A stretch of DNA of 64,000 nt from Linnemannia elongata (GCA_036320915.1 JAXBDG010000002.1:1364001-1428000), one strand, 5' to 3'. Shown: positions 13,764 through 26,232, numbered from the stretch's first letter. The notes: generated from the sequence alone by a model not told the origin. Numbers and translations: made by a program.

Positions 13764-14736
13764 TGTCTGCTTCTGTGTCCTTTGGTCGAAGAGGTTGTTG
13801 GGGGGGGGGGGGGGGGGGGGGGGGGGTGAAGGTGGAGAGGGAGAAAAGGAGGAAGTGTAGAAGGATGCAGGAAGTGGGATGATGAAAAGGAGAGAGAAAG
13901 AAGAAGAAGGTGCGAAGAGGAAGGAGTGCGGAGATGATGAGAGACAGGGACAGGGAAAGATGACAGGAGAGAACGGGACTTCTCTTCCTTTTGGTGTCAC
14001 TCTGTGTCTGCGCTGGACCAGGGAAAGGCAGAACTTGATGCCGCGCTGTTTTTATGCGTTTGGTGATACATGGATTGGTGGAGTGATGACAGTACAAAGG
14101 CCCTTAATAGATTGTCTGCTTGGTGCCTTGGTTGTCTCATAGTGATTGTGAGGGAGGTGAAACCGCTTGATACTTGGCAAGGCGTGTTTATGTACACATC
14201 CATCTTTGTCACACATTTTGTTGAATCGTTGTTGCCTTTGCTGTTGTTGTTGTTGTTGTTGTGTTGTTTCCAATGTTTGTTTATTCCAAGGGCTCAATGC
14301 CTTTTTGTTATGTTGTTGTTTCTTTTTTCTAGAAACGAACTACGGTTGGCACGCTCAATTGAAGAGCGTACCAACGTTCTCATACATACCCCGGATTGAC
14401 ACGCGAAAAGTCCTTACATCACATTCCATTCCCTTCATCTATCTGATGTCGTGCTAAAATCAATGCTCTTCTGACGATGTGGAGAAAAATCTTACACACT
14501 TCAAGTTACGTTTCTCTCACGCGATGCGTTCTGAATGGTCTAGGCATATATATTAAATCTATGCCTTTTATTATTATTACTTTTGGATGATTAGGATGTG
14601 CAGATAAAAGTATTAAGAATGCAAAGATGCGAAGTATTGTTGTAAATGGATTTGTATGTGTCATGTCGTATTGACAAAGAATGTATGAAAAAACGATGGT
14701 CAGAAGAAAAAAGAGAAAAAGGATATTCGGCGAATT
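13764..14736. promoter_or_regulatory. LCB1 leader/promoter and 3' flank of the Ser-rich gene
   Basis: On the minus strand this holds the LCB1 leader. A run of 27 C (plus-strand G, 13800-13826) lies about 36 nt upstream of the LCB1 ATG, followed upstream by CT-rich sequence to about 13960. The remaining part to 14736 is AT-rich and fits the 3' end of the next gene. A (TTG)n run sits near 14239-14270. Confidence 0.6.
13800..13826. repeat. Poly-G/poly-C run of 27
   Basis: Pure G on the plus strand, C on the LCB1 coding strand, located in the LCB1 leader or core promoter. Confidence 0.95.
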
Positions 14737-15888
14737 TTACTCCCACCACCAACCATCTTCCTTCTTGTGGTGGAAGGAATGGACCGACTCACTCCTCCGT
14801 CTCGCCGCCAAGAGAGTACTACTGTCACTACCATCATCAACAACCAGCACCATGCTACGACGACGACTGGGACTAGTGGTGGAAGAGGGGGAGGACAGGA
14901 TGGAATCGGCTGCAATGCTCGAGTTTTCGTCGTCGACCTCCGTGATCTCGTCGATGGTCTCTTCTTGGTCTCGTTCTCGTTGAACTCCCTTCCCCTTATT
15001 GCTACTGCTACTGCTGGTGCTCCCACTACTGCTGCTGTACGACGATGACCGACCAGAGATGGAAAGCGAGTCAATGTCGCAGAGGTTGGTACAGTCATCA
15101 GCCTCCACCTGCTTCTGAAGGTGACGAGACTGAGATTGAGACTGGGACTGGGAGTAGTAGTAGGAAGGTGCAGATCTGGACGAAGCTGAGCGCCGAATGG
15201 ATCCTTCACTATCATCACAGCAGCCATGGATATTTTGAGAGTGAAGGTTGTGGCTCTGATGATAATCGTCAGAGTACTGAGATCGCTGTTGCCGAGAGGA
15301 GGCACTCCTTCTTGGTGCTGACGAAGGCTCGACGGTCGCCGTCATGGCGGGCAAGGTGAAGGTACTTTGGGCTCTCTGCCTGGAATGTGTGTAGGGCAGT
15401 TGGTGTGCCTTTGGACTGTTGTAGACGTCCATGGGCGGTGTTGTTGATCCTACTGCTGTGGTCGTGGAAGAGTTGACAGAGGCAGGTCGGCGAAAGTAGA
15501 CGCTGTCGCGAGGGGAGGAGTAGGCAGTAGAGGGGGTGGTTGAAGGGGTGAAGGTAGAAGTAGGCGATCGTGGGGAGCAATAAAAGGACGCGTGGGAGGT
15601 GCTTGCTGCAGAGCTGACCGAGCGAGAACGAGTATGTTGTGTGGACTCGGGGTGGTGGTATTGGTGGTAGTGAAGGTTGTGTGTATGAGTATGGCTGCCT
15701 GTTGCAGAGGATGCAGATGAGAACGTGGGACTAACAGGGGATGTAGCGGAGTAGTTGTTGTGCAGAGCAGCGGCCTGTTCGGCCTTCTTGAGTTTGCGCG
15801 TAATGCGCTGGTTCTTGACCCAGTTCCAAATCCCCTCGTCCTTGTGTTTCCGGCCGTCTGTGCCAAATATCTCATCGAGGAACGACAT
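14737..15888 (-). CDS. Unrecognised Ser-rich low-complexity protein
   Basis: This is a single open frame of 383 residues without introns. The first 45 residues are ordered and basic: MSFLDEIFG, then GIWNWVKNQRITRKLKKAEQ, a likely short amphipathic or basic helix. The rest is dominated by Ser, Thr, Pro, His, Tyr and Gln with SQSQSQ and poly-Ser tracts. It ends with RRRSESVHSFHHKKEDGWWWE. No catalytic domain, signal peptide or membrane span is visible. The Ser/Arg-rich tail suggests phosphorylation, which is inference. The unusual N-terminal block is the best handle for finding relatives. Confidence 0.65.
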   Translation of the reverse strand: MSFLDEIFGTDGRKHKDEGIWNWVKNQRITRKLKKAEQAAALHNNYSATSPVSPTFSSASSATGSHTHTHNLHYHQYHHPESTQHTRSRSVSSAASTSHASFYCSPRSPTSTFTPSTTPSTAYSSPRDSVYFRRPASVNSSTTTAVGSTTPPMDVYNSPKAHQLPYTHSRQRAQSTFTLPAMTATVEPSSAPRRSASSRQQRSQYSDDYHQSHNLHSQNIHGCCDDSEGSIRRSASSRSAPSYYYSQSQSQSQSRHLQKQVEADDCTNLCDIDSLSISGRSSSYSSSSGSTSSSSSNKGKGVQRERDQEETIDEITEVDDENSSIAADSILSSPSSTTSPSRRRSMVLVVDDGSDSSTLLAARRRSESVHSFHHKKEDGWWWE

Positions 15889-17115
15889 GTTTCTGTTTTA
15901 TGGTATGAAGAGGAGAGAGTTTGGTAAAGAAAGAGAATGGATGTGAAGGAGAGAAGACGAGCGAGGATGGTAAGTAATTGAAGGCTTTGTCCTTGATGTC
16001 AAGGTGTGTCTGTCTGATACGAAAAGAAATGTTGTTTATAAATGATATGTGATATGAAATGCAAAAAAAAAGGATGCAGTGACAAACCTTGTGTGGCAAT
16101 TGCAGACCTCCATTGCTATGATAATGGGATATGCTCAACTGGAAGAAGATAGCAGTAAAAGAATAGGAGAGGGATGTGCGCTGCGCGGATGAGGGATGCA
16201 AAAGTGCGGCGGTGAGTGAGAAGGGAAACGTTGTTGTTGGCTGGAGAAGAAAAAGTGAAAGAAAAAAAAGAGAAGAGGTGGGTAGGGCGGCAAGCAAGAA
16301 AAGAAAAACGGGCGGGATGTAATGCAAGGTGTGTTGTAGGGATTCGTTCAAATTGAGTTGGCGAATTGGAGGAGAGGAAAGGTAAGGAAAGGAAAAGGGA
16401 TAAAAAAATGATGGTGGGAGTGTGCAGGAAGGAGAGCGGGAACGAGAAAGATAGCGCTAATAGATGGACGTGCAAGTGAGAAAAAGAAAGAAAAGTGAGA
16501 AGGTGGAAGTGAGAAGAGAAAAGGTGTATATGTAAGGAGGGAAGGGGTGGATGGTTGGATGGGTGATGCTTTGACAACGGAGATGGTTAGAACAAAAGGG
16601 CAAAGGGGACAAGAAGAAGAGAAGAATGGTGTGAAAGGTATATGGCTGCAGTAGCGAGGGACTTTGAGGGGAGAGAATGGCGGCAATGGTGAATTGAAGC
16701 GAGAATGAAGGGTTCAAAGGTAAAAAAGAAGTGGAGCGAGGGAGGGAGAAGAAGAAGAGAGATAAGGTAAGAAAGTAAGAACGTAAGAAGGTAAAGAAGG
16801 AAGGGTTGAAATAGGATGATAGTTTGTTGGTCTCGGGGGAGGGGATTGCTTACTTTAAATACTATTGCCCACTGTCCACTTGCCCACAGCCCATATTAGG
16901 ATAAGCGCAGACAAACATACAAAGAACCAAACAGCAACAAAGAGTTAGACAATCGGACCAATGTTCACCGGGGTCAATACCAACAATCTCAATGACAATG
17001 CTAGCAATGCCAGGCAATTGCCCCTACTTTCGTTTTTTTTGCTCTCACACCTGTTATACTACCATCGATCCCTTTACGATTGTGTCTGTCGTTCCTACTT
17101 TGCGCTCTCCTCTCT

Positions 17116-17180
<65 letters not shown>

Positions 17181-17787
17181 GCTCATTTTTTCCTCACCTC
17201 GTGTGCATGTGCATCGATAATAGAACACAAGTCTGTCTATCATGAACAAGCCCTTCTTTCTCTTGGCTTTGCACTTGCCTTTCATTTGTGTCTTTCGACC
17301 AGCTCCAACTGCTCACTTCTATTTTTTTCTCTCTGTTCATTTGCCAAGCAACCAGGCTGTGGCGGTGAGTCTTTCATAGCTGCTCCTTGCTTGGGTCATT
17401 CATTTTTCCTGGCAAATGCAACCAAGAAAAAGAGAGCGCGCGCATAAGAATTCAAAGACAAATGACAGGCGTCCCCCCTTTTTGACCTTATTCGTTGGAT
17501 TCATCTCTCCATTTGAGCCTTTCATTCCTGTTGCCAAGGACAAGAACACTTAGGAAAAATAGCAAAGACAGAAAAAAGAAGAAAAAAATAAGTGCATCAG
17601 CCCGCACTACGGACTTTTGGTGCCTCTCACAGCCAGAAGGGAGGAGGCTGGATGACAGGTTAGCCAGTTACACTTATGCACAACTGGTTTGTGACAATGA
17701 CAAGTGCAGGCAATACTCTTCGAGGAGCGGTTGCCCTGCCTTCCTTTTCCTTTGTTACTTTGTGTCGTTGGCCAAGAAAATAAACAC

Positions 17788-17826
<39 letters not shown>

Positions 17827-20448
17827 AAGAGAACGAAGAAAAGGGCATTCGCAATTAGGGGCAACCGATAACGTGCTCATTTCATCCATTCACTCACTCA
17901 TACCTTGGTCTTTTTTTTTCCTTCAAAACCCTCAGATCCCAAAGACGGACGTAGTTATAGAAAACATATTTCCCTTTTCGTCCGAGTGTTTGTTTGTTTG
18001 CTTGTTTGTTTGTTGAGCTTATGCTTGTTTTTGTGCTCTCGTCTTTTTTAGTTTTCTTGTTCCCTCCTGTTCTCTCTTCCTTCGCTCGATTTCGTTAACA
18101 AAGTGTATCATCCTTCCTTCTCTCTTTGCACACGTAGAACTTGTCTCTGTACTAACCACACGAGTTGATTTGTTTCTTTTCGTTCAATCTCGTGTGTGCC
18201 TGACCAGACGAGCAAACGAAAAAGGAAGGGGCGTGGTTGTTTGTTTTGTCTTGTTCAAGTGGGTGATTGTTTTTGAGACCCAGCCTCAGCTTCACACACT
18301 CGCACCACAACAAACAAAACACACACGATATGGACCAAGAAAGCACCAATTAGAGGCAGAAAACGTACCCCTCTGTCTTTCTTTGATCTAGATCATATGA
18401 GGATAGGGGGAGATAGGGAAGAGGAAATGGAGGTTGGACCAGTGAAGGGAAGGGAGGGGAAGTCGATCGGACAATGGTTATTTTCGACAGTCGACGGTTA
18501 CACACGCAACTGCAGCTAAGTAGGGAGGAGGAGGATGAGAGGGGAGAAAGAGGACATCCCCTATCCCACTGGCTTTGAGTTATGCCGGTGGACAAACAAG
18601 GAGACAAAATCAGATTACCTTTACTTGTTCAATGACCCTCCTATCCTCTCACTCCTTCCCCTGTTGGTCAGTGAAGTTCCTCTGTTCTTGCCGTCCGTAT
18701 GTCTGTCAAGAATGGAATCCTGTTTTTATTTCGGGGAAAACAGAGAACACAAACAACCACGTAAACAACCACGTAAACAAACAAAGAAAAGAGGTCTAGG
18801 CACACAGGTTTGTTGTTGTATTTGTCAACACCCAAAGACCCACAAACATGTCGTCAAAAATGGCGCATGCCCTAATTCTCACTCGGATTGGTTAATGGGA
18901 CATCTCGAAATGGGTAGTGGTAGACCCTAAAAGAATGAGTGAGCCCTTGTTTTTTGTGCACCGTCCCGTCCTCGTCTGTTTACCTGTCTGTCTATTTCTT
19001 GAGTCCGATAAGTTGTCATTCGATCCTGGTGTGTGAGTAATGGGCATTTGTACTTTTGGATTAGGGGAACGAAAGAAAGACAGGAGGATGGAATGGGAAG
19101 GGGAGAAGAGAGCAAGGGGGTGAGTGGAGGGTTGAAGGAGTAAGTGAATGCGGCATGGTCGGAGCGCGCATACTGAGGGTATGCGAAAAACGGAGGGTGT
19201 TCAGACCCAACGCAAAACGATACGACAACTGAAGCCAAAAAAATACCTCACCGACAGAAAATCATAGAGACATAGAAAAAGAAAGGAGAGAAAGGAATGA
19301 TTCGTCATTGTGCACAGGGAGAGAGAGAGGGGGTGTAAGACAACAACGTCGTCCAAGGAGAGACATACTGCTGACAAGGATGGCCCATATGCCGTTTTAC
19401 ATATGTCCGCTTGTCAAATATACCTGGCTGCATCGTCATCCTCATCATCCTCATCACCCTTCTCTCCCATCACTCCTGTTTTTCTCTCATCCATTTTAGC
19501 AATAACCGTTCTGTTGTTATTTCTTCACGGTTTTACTGCCAGGAGAGGAATGTGTGTGGTTATATTTGTGGCAATTGACAAAGCGACGTATGCATTGAGG
19601 TCACTCACCCACATCATCAGCATACTCTCGCATACCTGAGCAACTTTTTGACTCCGACTTCTGTCTCAGCTCTTTGGCAGCGCTGCTCCCTTCGTAACAG
19701 ACCAGGTTGGGGCATACCGGAGCCGGGATTCGAGAACAAATGACGAGTGGGCTTAGTTCTTTTTTTTTCGTGAGGTGGTCAGTGCTCCAGTCCACTGATT
19801 TTTTTCTTCTCTTTTTAACGGTTTGCTCTTCTCGTGGTACAATGTTCACTGTTGATCAACACAAGGCTCATACTGATTATAAATGCTGCTCTTCAGGTCC
19901 CATCACTAACCTTGTTGGTCTGATTGATCAAACAAATCTTGGATAGGACAGATGTAGCGAAAGGATCAAGACTTGTCGGCCATTATCACCAGGATGTCCA
20001 CGACATGTCCTGACTGACTGCCATCACTATCATTAGCTATCCAGATGTTCGGGGGTTGAAATTGAGCACGGCCGACATTCCATGTTGGGATTTGGACAAG
20101 GGTAGGTGACGGATGGGAAAGTGACACAGGCTGTTCAAATCTATCGGATAAATCATTTTGAGTACGGGGGTCATGACATAGCTCAGATATATCCGTTCAA
20201 TCTAGGCAACAAACGCGTTTGCCCCATCCTTCTGTTTTCTTTTCGTGTCTACGAAGGTTCCGTTTTCTACCTGCCCTCTCTCCCTCACGATCATGCGATC
20301 ATATGCTTTTTAGTTTCTTTCAGAAAGAAGTTACTCTATTTGATTCTCTCAACGTTGTGGCGTTTGCCATTCTTTTCCCTCTCTTTTTTTCATTCACCTC
20401 ACTCTCTCACACCTTCCTTCATAATTTGATTCTTGGCTCAAGTAAACA
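15889..20448. other. 4.5 kb intergenic region with simple repeats
   Basis: No gene could be supported. From 15889 to about 16850 the minus strand is pyrimidine-rich, as expected for the leader and promoter of the Ser-rich gene. A (CT)n tract lies at about 17117-17176 and an A run of about 34 at 17791-17824. The 300 bp before 20449 are CT-rich on the plus strand and are the probable promoter and leader of the coiled-coil gene. Short open frames here have the composition of these repeats. Confidence 0.55.
17117..17176. repeat. (CT)n microsatellite
   Basis: About 30 uninterrupted CT dinucleotides in intergenic DNA. Confidence 0.95.
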
Positions 20449-23400
20449 ATGCTCAAGGTCCCTTCCAACAGCGCTGATCTCTATTCTTCGTCATCTTCCT
20501 CCGCCACCGTACCGTCGTCCGCCCATTTATCCCAACCCTCCTCTCCAAGCAGCGGCAACAAAACTACCTCACCTTCAAAAGACATGGCCCCTGTCCCCTC
20601 TATTCCCTCTAGAAATCAACATCAACAAAACATATCAACCAGCAGCACGCAAAATACAAAAGAGACACTAAAGCCGTTATACGCATTTCAACGCCCTTTC
20701 GTCAATGAACCATCCACCGTCCACTCCTTCGTCCTTCCTTCTTCCCTATCTCGCAACCCCCACTCCCCCATCCCTCACACTCAGCAACAACAGCAACAGC
20801 ACCGTCAAAAGTTGTTCACCGCCACCACATCAAAGTCATGTTTTTCTTCCCCACCGTGTAGTAGTCGTGTCGGAGTTGGTCTACAAGCTGGTGCAGACTC
20901 GAATCTCCCTCACCCTACTACTCATTCTCAGCTGTCGCCTCAACCTTATCTCTCTGACCGTCAGCTACATAATCAACAGCAGCAGCAAGGGGGAGGAGGT
21001 ATGAGGAGGTTCTCGGGATCGGGTTCTGTGTTCCTGCCAATCTTGAGTATGCTTGCCGCCTCTGCCTCCTCCGTCGCTTCACAACAGCAGCAGCTGCTGC
21101 AACAAGAAGCCTTGCGTAAGGAGGATAGGAGCACTAGTGGTGGTGATGGTGCGGATGGGAATGGAATGCAGTGTGATGATCTACCCTCACCGGACTATCT
21201 CAATCTCAGCAACAGTTATACCAACGCTCACTCTGTAGTGTCCATTAACAAAACAGATAAGGCGTCTCCACGCGCTCCGCACACGATTATCCTCTCCGCC
21301 TCTTCCTTAACTACTCGCGACGTCCCTGCATCTCTGTCTGAATCGCATATACCCAGCATCGCCATTATGCCCATAACTGACACTCTCCAAAAGCACCACT
21401 ACCTGACTCCAGAACTGGTCGCCATGGAGAACGGGGTGGACCCGACACGACTCTCGCTCTCGACCATCTCCACCGAAAGTCATGATGGAGCTGACCGTAG
21501 CCGTCGACTTGATACTCCACTCCTCGATCTTCAAGAACAAGGTTATGCAGCAGCGGCGGCTATTGCAGGTTCGTCCTCTCCGTCGCCGTCAGGGGAGGTG
21601 GAAAATCGGCACGCAGAGCTATCGATTGTTACAAATGGACTAGGGCCTGGAGATGAAAGGGCAGGAGGAGTCGTAGTGGAGGGGGAAGGGCCGGTGTTAA
21701 TCATGCCAAGAGCAGGGCCGACGTCTGCAGGCGACGGCGACGGACTGGATCGTCGGTACTGGCAGCCTACTGAGTCTATCGAGGACTTCACATCGGATGT
21801 CGCAGACAGAGAGGAAATACAAGGAACAGAACAACCTACTGTCGAGAGCGAAACATCGACTACAGACTCTCCCCATCGGAGGGTGCGTTTCATGGAAGAG
21901 ATCCAAGTCATCCCTTCCAGTAGGACAGGAAGCGACGATGATGATAATTTGACACTCATTGACGATTCTTCCGATGATTCTTCCGATGAGTCCGGTGACG
22001 ATGATAACAACAATGACAACAGTGTCAAAGAGTTCCTCGACGTACTACCCGCCACCAACCCTACCGTCAAATCGACTTTGTCTGAGTGGAAGACAATCCA
22101 GGTGGTCAAATCCTTCTTGGCGTTAGAGGGAGTACCCGTCGGCACCGAGAAGGAATACAGAGACGGTGGTGATACCTCGACTCCTGCTACTGTCACTGCG
22201 TTTGCTCCCACGCCTGATCCGTGGACAGTAGCACTCCCTCCTTCTCCGAACCCGTCGGTTGGCACTGTGGATGATGATGAGGGCGGTTGTGACTATGACC
22301 ATACTATGGTTCCTTGTCCGTCAACGGTGCTACTGCGACTCACTCCCGTTACTACATCTCCTCCTATTACTACTACAACATCACCACCACCACCCGCCGC
22401 CGCCACACTCAAGTCTGTACCACCAACCATCACAACCACCACATCCACAGCTCACACCAAAACCACAGACGAAAACAACAATAACAGCACATGTATCTCC
22501 CCACGGACCCTCGAACTAATCTCAGTCCGCTCTCAACTGCACTACTGGACCGCAACCGCGACCTACCTCCGGGACCAAGAACAAGACCTCACCCTCCATA
22601 TCGACCAACTCGTCCAGGTCATGGCGGACGTGATCGAGAAGTGTCAAGAGACTGAGGATGAGCTTTTGGATCAGAAGCGTATTGTCTTTGAGCTTCGACT
22701 GGAACTTGGCAAGGTAATGAAGATATGTTCTGTGTTTTTGTTTATCGCTTAAGGATCGGAAAGTGGATATTTATTAACAAGTTCTCTTTTGGTGTGTGTG
22801 TTTGTGCATGTGCTTTTTGGTTTTGTAGGAAAGACAGATTGGGTTTGCGTCGATTCAGGAAGCGGCGTTGTCGAATAGGGAGAAACAGTTGTTGGAGCTT
22901 GAGTTGGAGAAATCGCGTCAGGAGGTTGAGAACCTGAGACGGACTTGCGCCCAGCAGCAGTGTGAGCTCGAAGTGGAGCGGCGTGTCCTGTCCTCGCAAC
23001 TGGCTCAGGCGCAGGCTCATATTCGCGTGCAAGGGATAGTTCAGGAGCAGAACCTGTTACTGCAAAAACAGCTGGAGGATACCCAGGAAAATTGGATTGA
23101 TGCAGTAGATGAGGAAGAAGTCGTGGAAGAACAAGAAGTAGATTGTCAAGAGGGCCAGGACCAAGATCATCATGAGATTGAGCAGCAGTCCTTCCTTCCG
23201 ATAGATAACAACCACAACTGCAACAACGCAGCACCAGCGCACAAACCAACCACCTTTTCACAATCTAAGGTTCAACAAAAGGACCTCTGCTCATTCCAGT
23301 CCCTCATCAAATCACTTTTCCTCTTCCTCGCCGCAACATTCGTCCTTGTCAGTATCACGATCCTCATTTCTGGATATCAACACCACCTTCACCAATCCTT

Positions 23401-23659
23401 CATTCGCTTCCTCAACACCCTCACCTTCTCCTTCTCGTCAGGAAACACAACCATCCTTCGGGAATACTTGCAACGCTACTCATCCATAATGGCGGAAAAA
23501 TTGAAGAATGTGATCGAATGGATGGGAGAGACGGTACCTAATTCGGTGTCAGGGGTGAGGGTGTTGTTCGAGGATTTGTTGTTCATGGTGGGAGGCTTGG
23601 GGCTATCTCTGGTGTGGGGCGATCAGCAAGATCTGCGAGTGGTCAGGACGTGGTCGTAA
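20449..23659 (+). CDS. Unrecognised coiled-coil protein with C-terminal membrane segment (2 exons)
   Basis: Exons 20449-22713 and 22829-23659, joined GK|ERQIGF, give 1,031 residues. The first ~680 residues are disordered: Ser, Pro, Gln and Thr-rich with poly-Gln, an acidic block (DDSSDDSSDESGDDDNNND) and short basic patches. About residues 690-870 form a coiled coil that spans the intron, with heptad-like Leu/Glu/Gln content (LELELEKSRQEVENLRR). After an acidic stretch, a hydrophobic span (SLFLFLAATFVLVSITILI) fits one membrane segment, followed by about 110 residues with further amphipathic helices. The pattern is that of a tail-proximally anchored cytoplasmic coiled-coil protein of an organelle membrane, for example a tether. 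That is inference; I do not recognise the family. The start lies after a CT-rich leader; no earlier in-frame ATG was seen. Confidence 0.75.
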
Positions 23660-23775
23660 TAAAGAAATACCATTTCACCGAACGAGTCCAATAAAACAGA
23701 GGGGAACCGAACTAACAAATTTAATTTAATTCACACAAAAAAAAAAAAAAAGACCCGTACAGAACCATCCTTCTT

Positions 23776-24759
23776 CTAATCCTCCAGGGCTTCGGTGGCG
23801 TCAGTAGTGTCGAGAAGAGGAGTTTCACGCGTGTAGTACTTGGGATGGCCGACATATTCAACCTTCCCATAGAGAATCGCTCTACGCTTGGACAACTCAA
23901 CGCCCTTCTCAGACTCGAACTCAGATTCCTCCTCAGGAGTGATGTCAGTGATGGAGGCAGAGGATGGGAGGTCGCGCTTCCTGATGTCGGCAGGGTTGAC
24001 ATATCGAACCGATCCATAGACCTGCATTCGGCGCTTGGACAAGCCAACATCATCCACAGACTCGGACTCGGACTCGGACCCAGATTTCAACTCGGGAGTA
24101 GTGGTAGCGGAGGCGGAGGGTGAGAGGTCGCGTTTCCTGATGTCGGCAGGGTTGACATATCGAACCGATCCATAAACCTGCATTCGGCGCTTGGACAAAC
24201 CAACATCATCCACAGACTCGAACACGGGTTCGGACCCGGATTTCAACTCGGGAGTGGTGGTGGTGGTGGTGGTAGGGGTAGAAGGGAGGTCACGACGCTG
24301 GTTGAAGCCACCAGAGCCGATCCATCTAATCCACGAATTAGGCATCGCCCTACGCTTGGACAATTCAACACCGTCCACAAATTCGGACTCGGATTCGGAC
24401 TCGGGTTCCTCCTCAACGGGTTCAGTGGCATGGCCTGGTGGCACAGTCTTGTAGCTATCGTCATCCTGGCGCTTGAAAACGACAGGGGTTTCGACTGGGA
24501 GACCGATCTGAGAGGGAGGGAAGCGGAAAGGAACCCTGGTGGGGACTGCGATGACGACAGGCGTGGAAGTATCAGTGGGACAGGCTATTTCGGGGAAGCC
24601 AATAGAGTAATGATCTCTGACTCGGAGTGAAGGTTGGTCATCGGCTGGGACTGGGACTGGGACAGCGGAGACCAAGTCATTGGAGACGGAGCCGAGAATG
24701 ATCAGCAGGACTGCGACAAAGATGGACCACGACAGCGAAGGCATCTTGTTAAATTTCAT
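23776..24759 (-). CDS. Secreted Kex2-type repeat peptide precursor A (four units)
   Basis: 327 residues. The start at 24759 is chosen because MKFNKMPSLSW begins like the paralogues (MK...) and runs straight into a signal peptide (SIFVAVLLIILG, cut probable after LVSA|VPVPVP). An upstream in-frame ATG at 24807 would add 16 basic residues. The mature part has four units, each an acidic Ser/Glu/Asp spacer, V(E/G)LSKRR, a core and a second basic site. The cores are AMPNSWIRWIGSGGFNQ-RR, MQVYGSVRYVNPADIR-KR (twice) and AILYGKVEYVGHPKYYT-R. Cleavage at the KR/RR sites by a Kex2-like protease would release peptides of about 16-17 residues. The organisation fits repeat peptide precursors of fungi; the peptide function is unknown. 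TATAAAA lies about 145 nt upstream (24903-24909, minus strand). Confidence 0.8.
   Translation of the reverse strand: MKFNKMPSLSWSIFVAVLLIILGSVSNDLVSAVPVPVPADDQPSLRVRDHYSIGFPEIACPTDTSTPVVIAVPTRVPFRFPPSQIGLPVETPVVFKRQDDDSYKTVPPGHATEPVEEEPESESESEFVDGVELSKRRAMPNSWIRWIGSGGFNQRRDLPSTPTTTTTTTPELKSGSEPVFESVDDVGLSKRRMQVYGSVRYVNPADIRKRDLSPSASATTTPELKSGSESESESVDDVGLSKRRMQVYGSVRYVNPADIRKRDLPSSASITDITPEEESEFESEKGVELSKRRAILYGKVEYVGHPKYYTRETPLLDTTDATEALED
23971..24282 (-). repeat. 156-bp tandem repeat inside precursor A
   Basis: Two 52-codon units differ at only a few positions over their core. The matching gtcgcg words at about 23971 and 24127 set a 156 bp period. Each encodes one MQVYGSVRYVNPADIR core with its spacer. 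Confidence 0.8.
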
Positions 24760-24902
24760 GGCTTCTTTGGCGTTTTTTTTTTTAATCGCAAGAGGTAAGA
24801 TTGGCAAATGTGTTTTGTATTTTGTTTTTGATCGTAGTAAAGAACTGATGAGTAGCTTGATGAGGAATAAAAGAAGAGCGAGAGGAGGGGTCTAAAATGC
24901 TC

Positions 24903-24909
24903 TTTTATA
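24903..24909 (-). promoter_or_regulatory. TATA box of precursor A
   Basis: TATAAAA on the minus strand, about 145 nt before the chosen ATG. Similar boxes stand 139-185 nt before three other members of the array. Confidence 0.5.
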
Positions 24910-26232
24910 TCCCAAGGCGAGTTGAGCGTGCTGTGTAGAAAACAATACTAGTGGCGTCACCCTAGGGAGGAACTATAATCGAGTTTGCCATGCAACAATT
25001 GAAACTAAAAGAGCACAGGGGGCAAATCGAGAGAACGACCTAAAGCGGTTGTTTCTCGCCTCTTTTCTTATTGTACCCCTTCCTCCAGCACGTATTCTCA
25101 ATCCTCTTCTCAAATCTTCTCTATTCTGTGAAAATAACAATTGACAGACCGAGCTTCAGGTGGCAAGAACAATGGTAGTGTGAACAATTAACGCGTCATG
25201 GGACTGTGTGATAACGTAGTGAGGGGCTGTGTGAAAAACGTTGTAAATTTGTTCTTGTTGAAGAGTTGTGTTCATGTAGTAAGAAGTGCTAGAAAATAGA
25301 GGTAGACAGCAGCCACCAGAGGCTATTGTAGCGTAGAAGTCATCAGCACAATCTCACGAGAGAAACCACGCAATTGCAGCGTCATGAGTTCTTATTGTTG
25401 GTGGCTGTAGGGTCGATAGCTTTTTTTTCATAACCCTCTTTTTGCTATGATTTCTATTCTTTCCCTTCTTTTCCCTTTTTATTGTTTCTACTTCTTCCTC
25501 CATTTCCATTGTTGCCAACTATTTTACAATTGGGAGGCAATTAAATGCGACTACACAATAGGAGGTCGTGTGAGTCAAGCAAGATAATAGTTATGCGATG
25601 AGGCATCGAAGCTATGAGCAACTAGGAGAGAATATGGGGGCAATTAGACGGGTTTGAGCATCTGTGGACAAGATATAGAAGACAATAGCAACACTGCTCT
25701 AAAAACGTGGTAAAAATTGATATTACAACTCGAGAAACACCATCTGACCCATAGTACGTGCGGGGTACCATTCTTTTTTTCCCCCGCTGTCGTCATAGCT
25801 AGACAAAAGCTTGATAGCTGAGAACAAAGCGGAACAATAGGAGAGGGGCTACGCGTATAAGTATTATTCGTCTTGTTTTTGGCCATGAGCTGAAGCCTTG
25901 ATGATTGCATGATCTTATGGGTGGCGTGAGCGCCCTAGAAGAAAAAATGTGATGCATGTTTATGGTAGTGGGATGATAAAGTGGGCACCATCGGGGGAAT
26001 TGACCAATCTATCCCATCACACAATCGGCATAGACAAAAAAAGACATGGTCGTGAATGTAACATGGACACCGTCCACATGCATGATGGATACGCCGTTAT
26101 TTTTATTTTTTGAGAAACCACAAAAAAGAAGGGGGAAATGACGGGGTTTAAGGAGCGAGTAAACACGGGTGACTTGCTATTGTTCCTTAATGCTAAGTTT
26201 TTCATGGGAACACTCAAACCTCAAAACTACAT
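24910..26232. other. Gene-poor spacer in the peptide array
   Basis: No gene is supported. A/T-rich sequence with short open frames only. A block near 25057-25075 containing ttctcgcctct resembles sequence upstream of precursor E (about 32081). Confidence 0.4.

Noticed and set aside
15872..16717. Series of minus-strand frames rich in Phe, Ser, Leu and Pro upstream of the Ser-rich gene
   Set aside because: They are translations of a pyrimidine-rich leader or promoter.
17776..17824. CRISPR-like or regular repeat array
   Set aside because: Only homopolymer and dinucleotide repeats are present in this region; no spaced direct repeats, and a nuclear fungal genome is not expected to carry CRISPR.
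19640..19760. Possible tRNA (B-box-like gattcgag with a nearby T run)
   Set aside because: No matching T-arm stem or cloverleaf could be drawn on either strand.
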